A stretch of DNA of 8,119 nucleotides, taken from an uncultured Eubacteriales bacterium (GTDB lineage: Bacteria > Bacillota > Clostridia > Peptostreptococcales > Anaerovoracaceae). Numbering within the stretch: the first letter of the stretch is position 1; each line of letters starts with the position of its first letter. Below the pieces are notes generated by a model. The model had not been told where the DNA came from. It did not search any database and worked only from the letters and a program-made list of their open reading frames with translations. A program made the position numbers and the translations under genes. Of the stretch, positions 7,490 through 8,119 are shown piece by piece. The stretch is from contig CACXCQ010000057.1 of the NCBI GenBank assembly GCA_902766185.1, positions 1 to 8,119 on the forward strand. Reading direction: 5' to 3'.

Positions 7490-7519
7490 ATTATGGCACG
7501 CGCGACCGAATCCTGTCAA
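7490..7519 (-). promoter_or_regulatory. Extended -10 sigma-A promoter of mnmM, predicting a leaderless mRNA
   Basis: On the - strand, a perfect -35 box TTGACA (7519-7514) is separated by 18 bases from CATAAT (7495-7490), which matches the -10 consensus at five of six positions and is preceded by TGC, an extended -10 element. Six bases, CGGCTC, then lead directly to the ATG at 7483-7481. A standard start seven bases after the -10 box falls on the A of the ATG. Confidence 0.75.
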
Positions 7520-7553
7520 CAATCCTGGGAGGGTATATATATCAGGGTAACGC

Positions 7554-7587
7554 AAAAAACCGCTCAGAATCGAAATCTGAAGGGCGG
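7554..7587 (-). terminator. Intrinsic terminator on the - strand, with no obvious gene feeding it
   Basis: On the - strand, CCGC (7587-7584) and TCAGA (7580-7576) pair with TCTGA (7568-7564) and GCGG (7563-7560), leaving a three-base bulge CCT and a loop of seven, and TTTTTT (7559-7554) follows directly. This has the form of a rho-independent terminator. It would stop transcription arriving from the right, just before the mnmM promoter, yet no - strand gene is recognised to the right. Confidence 0.6.
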
Positions 7588-7590
7588 CAT

Positions 7591-7611
7591 TTTCGAACTG
7601 TTTCATCGAAA
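7591..7611. other. Small inverted repeat next to the - strand terminator
   Basis: TTTCGA (7591-7596) and TCGAAA (7606-7611) are perfect inverted repeats around a nine-base loop. On the - strand the hairpin sits four bases before the terminator stem, so it could be part of the 3' end of a structured transcript. Confidence 0.4.
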
Positions 7612-7652
7612 GGCTCCCGCAGCACACCCCTCTGACGCCGGCGTTCGTCACA

Positions 7653-7719
7653 ATGGGTCACGGATCCTTCAATCGATGGGTAACTGTGACCCACGGATTC
7701 GTGGAATCGTGACCTACAC
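7653..7719. repeat. Half-site repeat unit, copy 1
   Basis: This unit matches the second one (7742-7808) at 58 of 67 positions without gaps. It contains four nine-base half-sites: ATGGGTCAC (7653-7661), ATGGGTAAC (7676-7684), GTGACCCAC (7686-7694) and GTGACCTAC (7709-7717). The first two are inverted relative to the last two, giving dyad symmetry around position 7685. Outer GGGTCAC and inner GTGACCC are perfect seven-base inverted repeats. Confidence 0.8.
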
Positions 7720-7741
7720 AACTCGTGTGTTTGAACTGGTG

Positions 7742-7808
7742 ATGGGTCACGCTTCTGGAAATCGATGGGTAACTGTGACCTACGGATTCGCGAAATCGTG
7801 ACCTACAC
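7742..7808. repeat. Half-site repeat unit, copy 2
   Basis: It lies exactly 89 bases after copy 1 and has the same four-site architecture: ATGGGTCAC (7742-7750), ATGGGTAAC (7765-7773), GTGACCTAC (7775-7783) and GTGACCTAC (7798-7806). Six of the nine differences from copy 1 fall in the first spacer, while the half-sites differ at one base only. That is the pattern expected if the half-sites, and not the spacers, are under selection. Confidence 0.8.
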
Positions 7809-7881
7809 GATCGACCACAGGACCAAGCAAAAGCAGGGGAGGAGGCAAAACAGCCCTTCAAGTCAACCGCCGCAGGAGAAA

Positions 7882-7901
7882 ACCCCTTGCCTGACAGGGG
7901 T
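7882..7901. other. Perfect 6-bp inverted repeat overlapping the tsaE -35 region
   Basis: ACCCCT (7882-7887) and AGGGGT (7896-7901) are perfect inverted repeats around eight bases that contain most of the putative -35 box of tsaE. It could be an operator or, read on the - strand where GGGGTTTTC follows, a weak terminator. The evidence does not decide between these or chance. Confidence 0.35.
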
Positions 7902-7915
7902 GAAACCGATACAAT
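7887..7915 (+). promoter_or_regulatory. Putative promoter of tsaE
   Basis: TTGCCT (7887-7892) and TACAAT (7910-7915) are 17 bases apart and match the sigma-A consensus at four and five of six positions. Transcription would start near 7922. An overlapping alternative pairs CTGACA (7891-7896) with CATAAT (7916-7921) at a 19-base spacing. Confidence 0.5.
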
Positions 7916-7969
7916 CATAATGGATAGTTATGTCCGCGAAACCAGATGACCAGACACGAAACGAAAATC

Positions 7970-8119
7970 ATGGCAGAGAAACAAATGTACCTGCGCGGTG
8001 AGCAGGAAGTAATCGAATACGGAATCCACCTGGGAGAGACGGCGGTGCCGGGGATGATCATCGCCCTGACCGGAGACCTGGGGGCGGGCAAGACCACGCT
8101 GACCAAAGCCATCGCCCGC
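7970..8119 (+). CDS. tsaE: TsaE, tRNA t6A biosynthesis ATPase (N-terminal part, runs off right edge)
   Basis: The first 50 residues are visible. They contain GMIIALTGDLGAGKTTLTKA (28-47), where GDLGAGKT is the Walker A loop with the spacing and flanking residues typical of TsaE, preceded by a helix EVIEYGIHLGETA as in the family. TsaE hydrolyses ATP to drive the TsaB-TsaD complex that puts threonylcarbamoyl on A37 of ANN-decoding tRNAs. The start at 7970 fits the family's short N-terminus; an in-frame ATG at 7946 would add eight residues. Neither has a convincing ribosome binding site, so the exact start is open. It is divergent from mnmM, another tRNA modification gene. Confidence 0.9.
   Translation, partial: MAEKQMYLRGEQEVIEYGIHLGETAVPGMIIALTGDLGAGKTTLTKAIAR

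Larger units (their letters stand above)
7484..7969. other. Intergenic region of 486 bases without a convincing gene
   Basis: The region lies between the divergent mnmM and tsaE genes. From left to right it holds the mnmM promoter, a - strand terminator with an adjacent hairpin, a pair of 89-bp-period repeats, a GA-rich stretch (about 7820-7880), a hairpin and the tsaE promoter. A - strand open frame of 86 codons (7658-7918) runs through it, but the repeats have a period that is not a multiple of three, so the two copies would be read in different frames. No tRNA, riboswitch or known RNA family was recognised by eye. Confidence 0.7.

Noticed and set aside
7484..7651. Extension of mnmM by 56 residues to an upstream ATG
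   Set aside because: The extension crosses a terminator and the promoter and does not fit the family N-terminus.
6824..7801. + strand open frame of 325 codons across mnmM and the repeats
   Set aside because: It is antisense to conserved MnmM motifs and runs on through the repeats and promoter; composition is that of a shadow frame.
7653..7808. CRISPR array
   Set aside because: Only two units, with internal dyads and conserved spacers between half-sites; no unique spacer/repeat pattern and no cas genes.
7820..7905. Riboswitch upstream of tsaE
   Set aside because: Compared by eye with glycine and cobalamin cores; the conserved elements are absent.
7658..7918. - strand 86-codon frame in the repeat region
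   Set aside because: The 89-bp repeat period shifts the frame between copies, so repeat conservation is not at protein level; no ribosome binding site was seen.

Overview
The window looks like a chromosomal piece of a G+C-rich Gram-positive anaerobe, most likely in the Clostridia/Eubacteriales. The evidence is a strong AAGGAGGA ribosome binding site, AT-rich sigma-A promoters set in otherwise GC-rich DNA, a YtqB/MnmM-type methyltransferase (typical of Firmicutes), a Gram-positive style secreted subtilase, and an XdhC/MobA-like cofactor operon. Genus cannot be given from sequence alone.

Left part (2-2840, + strand): the 3' end of an operon with gaps of about 40 bases. It holds the C-terminal part of a class I SAM methyltransferase, an XdhC-family protein, and a two-domain protein that joins a MobA/MocA-like nucleotidyltransferase to a histidine phosphatase. 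The set resembles accessory genes for molybdenum-hydroxylase cofactor maturation, and also the methyltransferase/NTP-transferase set found around DVU_1551-DVU_1556 in Desulfovibrio. The enzyme being served is outside the window.

Middle (2841-6709, + strand): an AT-rich promoter drives a single 1247-residue secreted serine protease of family S8. A domain of about 230 residues interrupts its catalytic domain just before the active-site serine. The C-terminal side carries a TIG-like domain, a Kelch-like propeller and a tail with 24 lysines and no acidic residues in 77 positions. Its best terminator lies inside the 3' end of the convergent gene.

Right part (6752-8119): a YtqB/MnmM-type tRNA methyltransferase gene on the - strand has a near-consensus extended -10 promoter that places the start of transcription on the A of its ATG, so the mRNA is predicted to be leaderless. 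Upstream lies nearly 490 bases without a convincing gene. It contains a - strand intrinsic terminator that faces away from any known gene, a pair of 67-bp repeats at an 89-bp period built from GTGACCYAC half-sites in dyad arrangement, a small hairpin, and a promoter for tsaE (tRNA t6A biosynthesis ATPase), which runs off the right edge.

The most interesting items are the half-site repeat array with its orphan terminator, the leaderless mnmM, the terminator embedded in antisense coding sequence, the nucleotidyltransferase-phosphatase fusion, and the interrupted subtilase.
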